NCBI GenBank assembly: GCA_001949185.1
Contig: BDGG01000017.1
Coordinates: 682,001-746,000, forward strand
Direction: 5' to 3'
DNA length: 64,000 nt
Source: Ramazzottius varieornatus
Lineage: Eukaryota > Tardigrada > Eutardigrada > Parachela > Ramazzottiidae
The position numbers and the translations under genes were made by a program. The notes below the pieces were generated by a model that searched no databases, was not told the DNA's origin, and saw nothing but the letters and a program-made list of their open reading frames with translations. This document shows positions 11,801 through 23,521 of the stretch, in pieces; within the stretch, counting starts at the first letter, position 1, and each line of letters begins with the position of its first letter.

Positions 11801-13438
11801 ATGGCGGCCAGCTCTGGCGTGACTTTTAGCAGTTTAGCACAAAGTCTGGCGGGACTACCAGCCGGAGCCACTCTTATCACAGCCGACGGAACTCCTGTTA
11901 CATTGGACGGAAGCCAGCAGCTCATTCTGCAGACTTCGGAGGCCGAGAATGACGGAGCTGCCAGCGGAAGTCACTCCACATCGACGCACGATAAGGAGGA
12001 CTCCCCCGAAAATCAGCTGCGGACATTTTGGCTCCGTCAGATGGAACGCATCCGTGCCATGAAACCCGTAAGTTCAGAAAATGCAAGGCGAAGCTCCGGA
12101 TGCGCGAATTCACCTTCTTCGAGAGATCTCGACCATTTTGTTCTTTCTTCATGAGCTCGCGCAGGACGCTGCAAATAATAGGGCTCTTTTGCACTTGATA
12201 TTTGTCGTCATGCGCCTGCTTGTGTCGGAGCCCAAGTTTGATCGTAGTAATTATTATGAGGTGACACGTGATGTTTGTAATGTGCGGGTGCGGGGGTATC
12301 CTGATCTGTTTCTGTAGGAAGAATTTCGACATCCAGAACTGCCTTTAGCACGGATCAAGAAGATCATGAAGCTCGATGAGGATGTAGGGGTGAGTCTTGC
12401 GTCTGCACGCTTACAGTCGTCTTAAATTGGCTTGTTCTGGACGCCAAGATAATGTTGATCTCTGTTTTGACAGATGATTAGCTCGGAAGCGCCTGTAGTA
12501 CTATCAAAGGCTTGTGAGATGTTCATCGAGGAGCTCACACTACGAGCCTGGCTACAGGTGGAAGAGAACAAGCGACGGACGCTACAGCGCAACGATGTGG
12601 CCAGTGCTGTCAGTAAATGCGACCAGTTCGACTTCCTCATTGACATCGTTCCTCGCGAAGAAGTCAGACCCAAACCGCCACAACCTACAAAACACTCGGT
12701 AACGGATCATAGTAAAATTTTGCATTATGAAACATGTCGCAGCTGGTACGAGTGCCGGAACGACGTTCATGGGAATCTCGAAAGAGCGTCCTTTACCTGC
12801 ATACGCCAGGAGCTTATTTTTGTTCGAAGACTTGTATGCTGGTGCATGACTCCTTTTTACATGTAGCCTCGATCGGTATCGGAAGTGCAGTATTATGTCC
12901 AACAAGGCGGGCATCACGTCCAGGCTTCCTCAGTTCCTGTGCAGACGGTTCAAGTCAACACATCCTCCCAGAGCAGCGCTGCTGCCCCATCGAACGCAGG
13001 CACCAGTTCGGTCAGCGAAGCAGCCACCTTACCTGTCATGATCAACAGCCCTGCTGGCGACGTCCAACAAGCGAACGTTAGTATTGAGTCCGTCTTGCTC
13101 ATTTTGCCAAATATGCAGGCCTGGAAAAATTGTAGGCAAATCCATGTCGTTTGTTGTAGTTGACGTTGACGGCTCAACAACTTGATGCTATCCGCAACTA
13201 CATCACCAATCTGGGTATCCCCATCTCCGCCTCTAACCAGATTGTCATTCAAGCTCCCACCCAAGGTACAGACAAAATAACAGGGGAATTCTGTGATTGA
13301 ATTAGCCAAACCGCCTCTTTGCAAGGCATCAGTACTGACAGCGGATCATGTTTTTCTCTTGCAGGAGGTAGTCAGCTGCAAGTTTCCATCAATCCTCAAC
13401 AACTGCAGACACAGTCTGCTGGTTCTGAAAGCGACTAA
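11801..13438 (+). CDS. NFYC: NF-YC: CCAAT-binding transcription factor subunit gamma, 6 exons
   Basis: NF-YC pairs with NF-YB through a histone fold and, with NF-YA, binds CCAAT boxes in the nucleus. Exons read by eye are 11801-12067, 12318-12389, 12474-12698, 12867-13076, 13160-13265 and 13365-13438. They join in phase and give 317 residues. The N-terminus is followed by the pre-helix segment around [12 protein letters not shown], then the core with [58 protein letters not shown] and [13 protein letters not shown], all hallmark NF-YC stretches. The C-terminal half is Gln/Ser/Val-rich, as expected for an activation domain. An in-frame upstream reading exists, but MAASSG at 11801 is the natural start. 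Length and core are normal for the family. Confidence 0.95.
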
Positions 13439-15140
13439 TTCCTCCATCCTATCTGATCTTCCTCTTAGCTGTGCTTGGTGCTCTTTTTAGGCATGACGAG
13501 CAGAAACCATCTTGCTGCATCGAGTAATGTACAAAGACGCCTAATTTCATTCTCTGTGGTAAGAAATGATGAAATGTACCGTTTACTTTGTGCACGTCGG
13601 GCTGATATGGGTTAGGCACTGGTTAATAAAGAAAAGATGGCCAGGGGAAAAAGACAGATGATGTGGGTGATTATTACGCCATGAAGTTATGATGATACTT
13701 ATGAGTATCTTGTGGAAGTTGCAAGGTAGCATTGCGCAGGATGTTACCGGCAAGTGCCTCAAGATGTTTCGGCTACGCTAGTTGACGAGGAGGTCGCATC
13801 ACTGGCATGGCGACTTGGGTAAAGTGTGGCTGTTATGTAGAGCAAACACGCTTAATATTCATGCCTTGTTTGATCGCGTCGGTGTCACTTTAGGTATCGA
13901 CACTGTTGGGAAAAGAGCCGGTAGTGCATTCCGCTAGTCTGCCTTCTTGTCCGCTAGCGAGTAACGGAGACGGCAGACCAAGGGAATGCCTTGTCGAGGT
14001 ACAGGTCCATCTTGCTAACCTTTCCCTGCTGGTATGGTCAACAGGCCGAAGCCTGAAGGTGCTAATGTTATGCGGGTTCGACCGTCATCGGCCCATGTTT
14101 AGTCTCAACTTTGGGGTCAGCAATGTGGCCAGACAGACAGACAAACTGGTCGTACGGGCCCATCACCGTCTTGGCCTATACCGCCATCATCTTCATCACT
14201 GGCTTGCCGCTAATCTGCCGTCCTGCTTGACATTAGCATTAATTAGCCAGTAATCTTTTGGGCAAACTATCCGACATGGCTCGCCAACAACCGGTACGAT
14301 CCATAGGCAGCTTGCACGCCTTACTGTTTATGGGTCAAGTTCGTCGAGCCATCTGCTGTAGGACGGGGACCATCAGCTACTGTCATCTTACATATTTGCC
14401 GGTCACTGCCCACCCATTCACTCCAGAGCTAGAGGCTTGATTATTGTAGCCAGATGATGTAATGTACAAGTTCTTGTTTCGCAATTGGACTGGCTATAAC
14501 TCTACTTTGACGTTATGCAGTTCGTATGTACCATTGTTGTGTAAAGCATGCATGGTGGGCACCGGCGAACCCGCTTGATCTCTGTCCGCCACATATGTCC
14601 AGCCTTTCCTCTCTGCTATAGTTAACCAACTTATACGCTGATGTCGACTAGTCAGGCATTTTAGTTCCGCGTTTCTCTTTCCGGCTGACGCTCATCCTTC
14701 TTGGTCGGCCCCCATCTTTCTGGGTCCTAGAGCCTGCAAGCTCTCCTCTGCACTCACGCTACACATCTGTACTGCTGTTACCGACCTTGCAGTCCTAGCA
14801 TCTTTCCGTCTGGACATATTGAGCGACTGAGGGCCGTGGCATTGGTCTTCGCTCCACATCCCTCGAGCTGTTCCATTTGCTGCGCCACGTAAACCTTCCC
14901 TCCTACTGCTGCATACCCACTACTTAGCTGGATCTAAGCCTTATATCCCCTCAGGACGGCGCACAGACTGCTCTTCTTTCAAACGGGGATTATGGATTAC
15001 ACGTAGGACTTGTCAATTGGGCTCTCTTCTCCTTGCTGGACGACGCCTGAGGCTTGTGCAGTGGGAAGTACGTGCCAAACGTCAAGGGAGGGCGCTGCCA
15101 CGACCAGATTCATAACTTGCTTGTTCTCTTTTCCTCTACT
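13439..15140. other. Gene-free stretch between NF-YC and secreted orphan
   Basis: The left end is the NF-YC 3' untranslated region; an aataaa-like stretch (ggttaataaagaaaag) lies near 13620-13636. The remaining 1.5 kb shows no convincing exon, repeat or RNA gene. Confidence 0.45.
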
Positions 15141-16843
15141 ATGATGTGCTCTACGTGGACCTCTCTTCGGACAATCGTCACCAGATGGTCTGCAGCCAGA
15201 AGTAGCCTTCTTTTCTGTTTGCTGTGCTTGATCTTCAGCAGGACCCTGGCACAACCATCAAACAGCAGAACTCAGTGGCCTTCCAGAAACCACCCTACTT
15301 CTCATCCTCATATGGTAACCAGTGTATATGGACGTATCCAAGTCTTTATGCTTACTTCCCTGCTAGCTATAGTTGATAGTTGATAAAGTACGGATGTTTC
15401 GTTGTGCAGGGAGCAGAAACACTGGTGTCGATATTACAAGAGCGGGGTGATCCAGCGGCCGAGAGTAACGCCCACCGTCTGACCCTCTCCCTGCAGACGG
15501 CCTCGCGCTTCATCACCGACGTCCTGGAACGTTCCATCGCTGACACCCTTGGCTCCACTGTGACGGCTCGCGAGCACCTCTTCTACTCGCTGCAGTCCGT
15601 CAAGAACGATTCAGCTGGGATGGTGGAGCTGGTGGAGAGTAGCAGCGCGACGGTGGCCGAAGCGGCCAAGAAGGCCAAGCAAGAGATGAACGAGGCCATC
15701 CGCACCTCCCTTCACCATCTGGCCGAATCCATCAAGATTATCCTCCGGGCTCTGCCTCCTTCGCCCCTCAATGAGCAACGTCTGCTAACCATCATTGATG
15801 GAGCGCAGTACCGTATGGAGATTGTGGTGGAGAATGCCGGCCAGCGCATCAGGCAGGCCCTGCACAGTTACCGCGGCCATCTCCTCAAAGTCGACAAGGA
15901 CAGTGGCCAGCTGATGGTTGACGGCCCTTCCACCCAACAAGCCACCGACGTCCTCAAGCATGTCATCCAAGCCAGCCAGACGCAGATCGAAGGTGCCGTG
16001 CTAGCCGGCACGTCCTTTGTCCTGGCTCGTCTTCGCTCCTACTTGGCTGGCGAACCCCTTGCCGATACCTCGTCTTCGACACTTTCACCTCATCCTTTGA
16101 CGACAAGCCTCGCCACCTTCCCGCCCTCTACAACAACGGCAGCTACCACATCACAATTACCCTCCACCATGGGGCTCCATGACCATGTGATGGAAGACCC
16201 ACAGCATGAGGAAGTGAGCAGCACGCTGACGTCACTCTCCAGTGGCGCAACCGAAGCGCCAATGGTCATCAATACCAGTTCGTCGTCAGGAGCGCAACTT
16301 GGCTCTGCAGATGGCGCGACCACTGGCCCGACATCTACCAGGCTGCCCATAGCTCCCAATTCGACCCTAGAGGGTATCCATATTGATCAGGCAGAACAAG
16401 CAACGGTGGCTGTATTCGACACAGCCAGCAGGTGGCCAGCCTTCAATGAAAATACCAGCACCACTGCAAGTACGATGGACAGCTCGGCGTTGGGTCCCGC
16501 CTTCAGCTGGCAAGATGACTTGCTCATGTCCTTCCCAACAAGGAACGATAGTGCGACCAGTACTCCATCAATGGCTGACGATGACATGGCCGGTTGGCCA
16601 GTGGTCCGTCAAGCCACCACCAAGCGCTTCCTGCCTTTCACCAAAGATTCCAAGACCTCGAGCAGTGCCGCTAGGACCAGGAGGTCGACAGGCCTCTCCA
16701 GGCCCGCCGCCAGCCTGCCATCTGAGGGAGACAAAGTAGTAAAGCGCAATACCAGGCCTGCATCCAGACGGGACACTACTTCCCCATCGACGACGCAGAC
16801 GCTGATACGGCGGCGTATTCCTTATCATCTTCGTCCAATTTGA
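15141..16843 (+). CDS. Unrecognised secreted Ser/Thr-rich protein, 2 exons
   Basis: Exons 15141-15314 and 15410-16843 join in phase 0 through a 95-bp intron (donor ATG|GTAACC, acceptor gtgcag) to give about 535 residues. The first exon encodes a signal peptide: a basic stretch, then the hydrophobic core SSLLFCLLCLIFS and a likely cleavage after TLA. The mature N-terminal half, up to about residue 260, is predicted helical, with repeated amphipathic stretches rich in Ala, Gln and His and almost no Cys. The second half is Ser/Thr/Ala-rich low complexity and likely disordered or O-glycosylated. The C-terminus holds basic clusters (KR, RR, RRR) and ends IPYHLRPI. I recognise no family. Export from the cell is inferred from the signal peptide. 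The start could instead be the second of two adjacent ATGs. Confidence 0.7.
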
Positions 16844-18030
16844 TAACATTCACCTGTTATCCCAGCCTTTGACATGACTTCTCTACCCTCTCCCATTACC
16901 CTCTCCTTGCGTAACTTATCCCTCCACTTTCTGTATCATTACATGCAAATTACTTCTCTTCACCACCCTTGTCGTACCTAATCATGTGTCCAATCAAATA
17001 CTATCTATCACACAGACATGATAATTATACGCTGCATTCTAAGCATCGGCCTACATAGCTACTTGTTGAAACTGACCTACTACAATAGAGATCAAAACTC
17101 GGAGCGCTGTTTATGCGTAGTTGCTTGAACTGGGTAGTGGGTACTACTGTACATACTGTAGGCTGATACCACGGTGTAGCGTAGCAAGGGAAATGAAGAA
17201 AAAGTGGAAAACCTTGAAGATGGTGTTATCTTTCGTCAGTGCCGTGTCACATATGGCACTTGCGGGGTCGTGGCAAAGACGAGCCGCTTGGATCCACTGT
17301 TGATATCCTCGGAACCGACGGTCTTTTGTGTCTGCAATGTGTCATTTGATCCTTTCTGGATGGTCAATAGTTATGTCATCTCTAGTTTCGGCAACAGTAG
17401 CAACAACGCTATCGGCCCTCAGTACGTACCTAGACAGCAATGACCATCATCCAACGCCAGACGTCGTGTCGGCTGCATGCGCTATAAAGATATAATATCC
17501 ACAGACAGAGACCGGCACTGAAGCGTCCTATTGCTCTTTCCAGTCCTTTTGTCGCCCCATTGTTACATCGCCTTGTTTCGTCAACAACTGGACCAATAAT
17601 TGCTTTGTCGGTATTCTGGCTGACACAGAGTCGACGTCTCTGCTCCTGTTCTGTGCACCAAGTGCAGTTATTATTGGCTTGACGGTAGCAAATCCGTTCT
17701 ACTTGGACCTCTCTTTCTACCTTGCAACACTTTCAGTTGCTTGTTCATCGTCGGCTCGTGGCGAAAATTACGAGATCCTTGCCTGACCGACGTCATGTTG
17801 GACTGAAGAAAATGTGGCTTTTATGGAGGAAACGGTGTGGATACGGCCGAGTGGCGACCCCGGCCACGCTGTCGGAGCCCACTTCTTACTTGCTGCTCCT
17901 TTTGTCTATTGTTCTCTTGCAGCTAACTGCCCATCTTGGAACTACCGCCGCTTATGTATGGGTACATGCTCTGCTCTTACTTCTTGCCCTTTCAATCTTC
18001 GTCAAAAGTTAGACCACATGTCTTTTGCAG
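16844..18030. other. Gene-free or undetected-exon stretch
   Basis: There is no confident coding sequence. The left part is probably the 3' end of the secreted orphan gene. The right part may carry 5' exons of the unresolved gene at 18.0-18.8 kb, but no ATG-initiated exon can be linked to it. Confidence 0.4.
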
Positions 18031-18828
18031 CCCATGAATTCTTATCAGATGTACGGCAATGGATATGCCAACACAGGTAGGCACTGCTTTGCTTGACCAA
18101 TTGTTTTTGCGGCACAGTAGGTCGGAGCTGTAATTGCCATCGTCTGTGCCATATAGGCGGACATCAGCCGGCTCCGGTCAATACCTATGCCGATTATCGG
18201 ATGAATCCAGCCAGCAACCATTATCCTCAGTATCCCAGTCCCTATTCGGTCCACCGTGACGTCGGTTGGATCGGCGGAGGCCAACCGCTAGCCGCCCTGA
18301 CCTGGCCTTCTTCTTCCCACATGTCGCCATACTCCATGCAGCCTATGTAAGCTCCTAATCAACTTTAGCCCACTACCATGCATGCCACAGTCTTTCCCAC
18401 CAAACTAACCCATCTTTTGTGAAGGAGTTTAGGAAGTTATCTGTCTTATCAATGGCTAATCGACTGGTAAGTGCAGGCCGGTCGTCCCGGTCTCTTCACG
18501 GATAATTCGGTATGAAAGTGGGATCTTGCCACTTGCAGATGAACCGGCCAGCTGCCCGAGCCCGCCCATATCTTGCCAAGGTCGCCGGCGAGACGCTGAC
18601 ACCCGCCGCCCTCTCCCACACCTTACCCTTGGCGCCGTTACGCTTAGCCTCGGTATCATCTTCCTCAATGTCGAGAAACCTGATCGACCCTTATCCAGCC
18701 GCCCTCAACCTACAACAAGTTCGTCAGCTTCTTCGCCCACCCTCCATCCCCATCCTCAAACAGAAAGCCATTACACTACTACGCTTCCCATCCGAATCGC
18801 TTTTTGTTCCCTAAGCATAGCTCCCTAA
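18031..18828 (+). CDS. Unresolved exons of a Tyr/Pro/Gly-rich protein
   Basis: Two exons look real. The first, 18031-18076, follows tcttttgcag and encodes PMNSYQMYGNGYANT. The second, 18157-18347, follows a weak acceptor ending in atatag and encodes a Tyr/Pro/His/Gly-rich stretch ending SPYSMQPM. After that, either the codon TAA directly follows ATG (protein ends at 18350) or the same GTAAGC is a splice donor. If spliced to the acceptor at 18477, an open frame continues to 18828, but another frame in the same interval is equally open, so the 3' end cannot be fixed by eye. The composition resembles the disordered flanks of transcription or RNA-binding factors; no folded domain is seen. No start codon is assigned. 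Confidence 0.35.
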
Positions 18829-19140
18829 CAATCTCGTTAAGTTTATCGTTGAGTTACGCCAAAAGGGAACTGAACAGAGTGTCTGTTTTCCGATGATTTC
18901 TCGTTTTTTATTGTAACTTACCCGACACGACGAATAAATAATTTTGGCGATAGGCACGAAATGAAAGAGTAGACTATAAACACTACTGTCATTTTGTCAA
19001 CAGTCGTAGTAGACTTGAGGAAAAAGAAATTCATATTATGACCTTCCTGTTGCTTTTTTTAAGATGAAGGCGATAAGCTTTGCATCTTCACAGTGAGAAT
19101 TCGAGAAGGAAAGTGCGGCTGCAGGATAGCCATCACAGCT

Positions 19141-20534
19141 CTATTGCAAACCATTGGTGGTGCTCCTGGCGCTGCTACTGGAATACTTGTTGCTGCGTTG
19201 AACAAGCATCAGTTTGGTTTCTAGTACCTGTAGATTGAGAATAATCGTTGACAGATCTTGGACGTAGTCATATGAGGTGATTGGATGCATGCAATGTGTA
19301 CCGTCAATTTCTGCAGGAGACTTTGGATAAGGGTTCTTGACTGAGAGTTGGACGTAGGAGAGGCTACGTGGGATGAAGGAGCGTCCGCCAAGTCGACAAG
19401 CTCGTATCGCTGGTTATGATGGTTGAAATCGCCGTTAGCCAGGCTGTGTAGTCGCTCGACATCTTCCACGGGAAGGGAGGCATGGCCATTGTGGCCGTTG
19501 TATCGATGTTGATGAGAGTCGAGGGGCGTGTTGGTCCTGCTTTGCGAACCATCGGACTTCCGCCTGGCAGACAGCTCGTCCTTGAGATCTGCAACAACCA
19601 TAATAAGATTGGAACCCTTCGTCGCTGGCAGTGAGTGCTATACGTTGATAGCTTAGCATCGCTCTGACCCGTCAATATTGATCTTTGATGCATGACACAA
19701 AGCAGAGACAAATCGTACCTTTGATTTCATCTCGAAGACGTTGGACAACTTCTTGCTGCCCTCGCAGGTCTTCCACTTCGCTCTCCAACAAAGCTTTCTC
19801 CTCGATCAACTGCAAGGCATTCAAACAACACTAAGACCAGCCAGCACACATATGAAGAGCGAAGAAGCCAAAGTATCGGTTCTGACCGTTTCTATCCGGA
19901 GGGCGCGCGAGTCAGATAAAGCAGACATATTCCTACAAAGATGACTTACTGCACTCTGGGAATATGCCTGATTGAGAAAGGAGTGCGTACCTGGAGGCGG
20001 TTTCCAGTTCGTCATTCTTCTGCTCCAAATCTCGGCAGCGTGCTTGAAGGGTAGAGTGTTGGGCTTGGTAGCTCCTGACTTGATCCTCCATAGCTTCGAT
20101 GCGCTTCAGCAGGCGTTGTTCTTGATCCTACACGAAAAGCCCCCACATTCTTACCGTATCCGCAGGCATTAGCTAGTCAGCTGGTGTATACCTTGAGGGA
20201 GAGAATTTCTTCCCTTTGACTGGCTGTCTCGCTTTTGAGAGTGGCATACTGCTGCTGTAGCTGCTCAAGTTCCCGATTCAACTCCACCTCGTACTCGTTG
20301 CTAGTTGTCCGGTAGTCGTCCAGCTCCGCTTGAATATCTTCATACCTACAACAGACCAATCATGAAACCAAACTTACCACACAGACACAAAGTAAAGCAC
20401 GGGATTGATAGCCTGTGGCGACCAGGGGAATTCCGAAGGCATATGGTACACACTTATACAACATACTTCTGCTTCCACTCCTTGACCATCGACTCCATCG
20501 ACTGGTGGTTAACGCTTCCTCCAGTGGTCTCCAT
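19141..20534 (-). CDS. nudE: NudE/NDEL1-like dynein-LIS1 adaptor
   Basis: NudE proteins bind LIS1 and dynein and act in nuclear migration, spindle assembly and centrosome positioning. Reading leftward from METTGG (ATG at 20532-20534), short exons join in phase: an opening helix with MVKEWKQKYEDIQAELDDY, a long coiled coil (NRELEQLQQQYATLKSE, QEQRLLKRIEAMEDQVRSY, LQARCRDLEQKNDELE), the segment LIEEKALLESEVEDLR that matches the family's conserved FLESELDEKE block, QRLRDEIKDLKDEL, a His/Ser-rich linker, and the C-terminal helix LIQSLLQKLTVLETKL that matches the conserved DLLRKVGALESKL. It ends TTNGLQ and TAG at 19141-19143. Length is near 300 residues, normal for the family. The first donor sits inside the AAG codon (CAGAA|GTATG), rejoining with an acceptor before GTATGAAG. 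Confidence rests on the order of blocks; identity along the coiled coil is moderate. Confidence 0.85.
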
Positions 20535-20941
20535 TATCCATCGGCCTTTCCTCACTAAAGCTGTCCACTTGCCAATCCGCTCGAGATCAAGATGCGGGAG
20601 AGTCTTCCATCCATTCGAGCGTGATATAAATTTTAGTAATTTTGTTGCCAGTTGAATAATCATAATTATTATTATGCCAGCTGGAGGCCTGCAGCCTGCA
20701 GAGAGTGCAGGCGACTGGCGACTTGACGGCCTAGGGCTGAATTTGACTTTATGGATAACCCCTGGGTCGGTCGGAATCGGTCCAGCGACTCCAGCCACAG
20801 CACTCGAACAAATCGCACGCTGATCCATCAATCAAGCCATACTGTTGTGCTACAGATTCAATTTGAGCCCAAGGGGCGACTTGCACAGGCGAAAATTTCG
20901 AGCCATTCCCCTGCCCACTAAAGATCTGTGCCCTTCGGTGG

Positions 20942-22036
20942 TTAAGGTCCCTTTCACAACAGGGAGTGGAGCACTCTTGTGCAGGGAAGTTTCTTATCCG
21001 CTGGTCGGATCTCTTCCCGCAAAAATTCTTGAGTGAACATCCGGTCTTGGAAATCGTCATGCATGTTTTGATTGACAGGATTTACTCTTGGTCATCCGGC
21101 ATCCGGGGAGGTTTTGCTTGATTGTCCGCACGCCACAGCCTGACCCGCCTAGTGTGGACTTTGGACTCTATGTCACTCAGCTATTTCTTACTCGAACAGC
21201 TGATAACTGTTACAAGGCCAGCAGCTGTTTTGAGTGCGTTGATTAGTAGTGTGTTGATTGGTGAATTCAGTTAACTTATGCCGGTGTTTTCTGGAGTTGC
21301 TTACATGGAGAATTTTCGGCTTCTGGAGGTCGGATTCAGACTTTCTTGGTGTCAAAATGTAGCCAAGAAGCTATTGCCCGTATAGGAAGTGATTGTGATG
21401 ACAGTGTTGCAGCCAGAATAGACTTGCTGGAAATTCTCAGTTTGGCGAATTTGGCGAATGAACGAACAGGTGTCGAGCGCAGGTGTGCAGTGAGCATCAG
21501 AACATGACGACACGCATCTAAAAACAGCGGTTCCGTCGCCGTTTAACTTGATTAGATGCACCCGAACGCCGAACAACTACAGGACTGCTTGGTTGACGAA
21601 AATTTGCACTGCGTGCATTCAGCCGGTAAAGAGGCTGAACAAAGTGATCGAATTAAGCCAATCGCAGATTTATTCAGAAAATGGAGAATTTCCAGCAACT
21701 CTACGCCAGAAACATCTGAATGAAACTCAGAGAGAACAGCCATTTTTTCGTTTGAAAAGATGATGACGTATAAACAGCTGCGGTGAGTCAGAAAGGCTTA
21801 TCAGTGCTACGGTCCAAAGTCCAAACTCCCTGAGTCAGACTGTACCGTGCGGACAATCAAGCAAAATATCCCCAGATGCGGGATGACCAAGAGTCAATCC
21901 CGTCAATCAAAACACGCATGACGATTTCCAAGACCGGATGTTCACTCAAGACTTTTTGCGGGAAGAGATCCGACCAGCGGATAAGAAACTTCCCTGTACA
22001 AAAGTGCTCCCCTCCATGTTGTGAAACCGACCTTAA
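20942..22036. mobile_element. Foldback-type element with about 260-bp inverted arms
   Basis: The left arm (about 20942-21202) and right arm (about 21775-22036) are inverted copies of each other with high identity. Shared landmarks are the outer end gaccttaa and the inner stretches acgatttccaagaccggatg, gagatccgaccagcggataa and gcttgattgtccgcacg. Homology stops sharply at both outer ends. The 572-bp centre contains a smaller inverted pair around ttgctggaaattctc (about 21425 and 21685). The centre holds no long open frame, so this is non-autonomous. Family not assigned. Confidence 0.8.
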
Positions 22037-22241
22037 TCGCATTAAGATATTTCCACTTCCGGTTCGGCAGAATTCTGGGTTTGGTCAGAAGGAATGTGAA
22101 AGATGCTGCGGAAGTTGGCAGATCTAGAATTTACATCCCTCAGTGAGGTTGCTTTCAAGTGATCCTTGCGGCAGCATATCATTGATTGCTGGACCTTGCT
22201 GTGCTTGACCTGCCTTGTGGCCCTACTGCAGACGCCTGGGA

Positions 22242-22709
22242 ATGGCCGGTCTCGCGCTGACGGAAGTCGCCCATCGTTTGAACGTACGGAAATTGTACAA
22301 GGCTGTTCTGCGCTTACATCGTGGTTTACCAACGGAGCTGAAAATTTTAGGTGACAAGTATGTGCGAGAGGAGTTCCGGCGGCACAAGACAGCAGACCGC
22401 AATTCGGATTATGTGCGAGGCTTCATGATCGAGTGGACGGATTATGCCATCACGCTGGCCAAGCAACTCTCCACACGGGCCATGACGGCACAAAGCAGGC
22501 AGTCCCAATCCGTTGAAGACGAACATGGTATCGAAGAAGAGTCGTCGGAGCAAGCGAATGGCCAGCCAGCTCTAATAAGAGTCGGCCGGGATTTGGGAGA
22601 GGAAAAGCTGTCTGTCTTCTCACAGGAACAACTGTTGCAGCTGTACGCCCTCAAACAGGAAACCGAGAAACCACCTCCTCTTCCTGCTTCGTCCACAGCC
22701 GCAAGATAG
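22242..22709 (+). CDS. SDHAF3: SDHAF3/ACN9 succinate dehydrogenase assembly factor (LYR family)
   Basis: SDHAF3 acts in the mitochondrial matrix and helps mature the iron-sulfur subunit of succinate dehydrogenase (complex II). The 155-residue single-exon frame opens MAGLALTEVAHRL. It carries the LYR-like motif in VRKLYKAVLRLHRGLP, then LKILGDKYVREEFRRHKTAD, which is the family signature (LGDxYVKxEFRRHK), and a downstream helix IEWTDYAITLAKQL. The C-terminal EEKLSVFSQEQLLQLYAL matches the conserved EEKLxxFxxEQIxQL block. A Ser/Glu-rich insert of about 35 residues separates the two halves and makes it longer than the usual 125 residues. The ATG at 22242 is the first in frame that leaves a short N-terminus before the LYR helix. 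It starts 206 bp to the right of the foldback element. Confidence 0.88.
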   Translation: MAGLALTEVAHRLNVRKLYKAVLRLHRGLPTELKILGDKYVREEFRRHKTADRNSDYVRGFMIEWTDYAITLAKQLSTRAMTAQSRQSQSVEDEHGIEEESSEQANGQPALIRVGRDLGEEKLSVFSQEQLLQLYALKQETEKPPPLPASSTAAR

Positions 22710-23521
22710 ACTACCTCAGTGGTTCGGGGAAAGATGCTTCGGCAGTCATGTCAGTGGACGACCAGCAGTGATTTTCTGTTCGTGCCGAATTGTCACTCGA
22801 AGTTTCGGCTACTTTTATATAGTAGTTTTATATCTGTCATGTGGACGGAGGGGTTTTCTGTTCAGCTTTCAGCCACGATGTACTATTGCGAATAAACTAT
22901 ATTTTATTTCAGGTGTTGCGGTGTAGCTTTTCGGCGAAAAGCGAAATGAGGAGTTGGCATCATGTCTGTAAGCATGTGGCAGTGAAGCCGGATAAGCTGA
23001 CTATACTGTATACTGTGCCAATAAAACATTTCTCGGAAGTCTACCAACAATCAACACGGAGTGTTCTGCTTGACTTCCCGAGTTTCGAATCCAAGTGGGG
23101 AAACGAACCATTGCGCTCTTGTACCTGTAACTAGCCTTGAAGTTTTGGCCTGCAAGCTATGGAGCTTCTTGAGTGAGTGAAGCCGGGTCGCGAAGGACCT
23201 CAACAGCCCCTGCTAAGCAAATCCACGAGAGCCAGCCTCTCTAGATAACTGCAGTTGGTCGTGATTACTGTCGCCTCATCACATTATCCACTTGATCTGC
23301 ATAACAATAGTCGAGTTCTTTCGAAGAAGCAACCCTCTCCTGTACGAAGCATTACGTATTACCGACCGACAACGCTTCGTGCCAGTGAAGCAATGGTACA
23401 GCGTCAATATAAGCTCCTGCCTCCAGCAGGAGTTCATTCGTGATTTTGTGTAATTCCTTTCTTGTACTGGCATCCAGTCTATCTGGTCTCGACCCCCATA
23501 ACCTTTTCCCAGCTTTCGAAA
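22710..23521. other. Gene-free stretch
   Basis: This is the SDHAF3 3' end followed by AT-moderate DNA without a supported exon; an aataaa-type signal (gccaataaaac) is visible near 23018. Nothing else is recognised. Confidence 0.45.
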
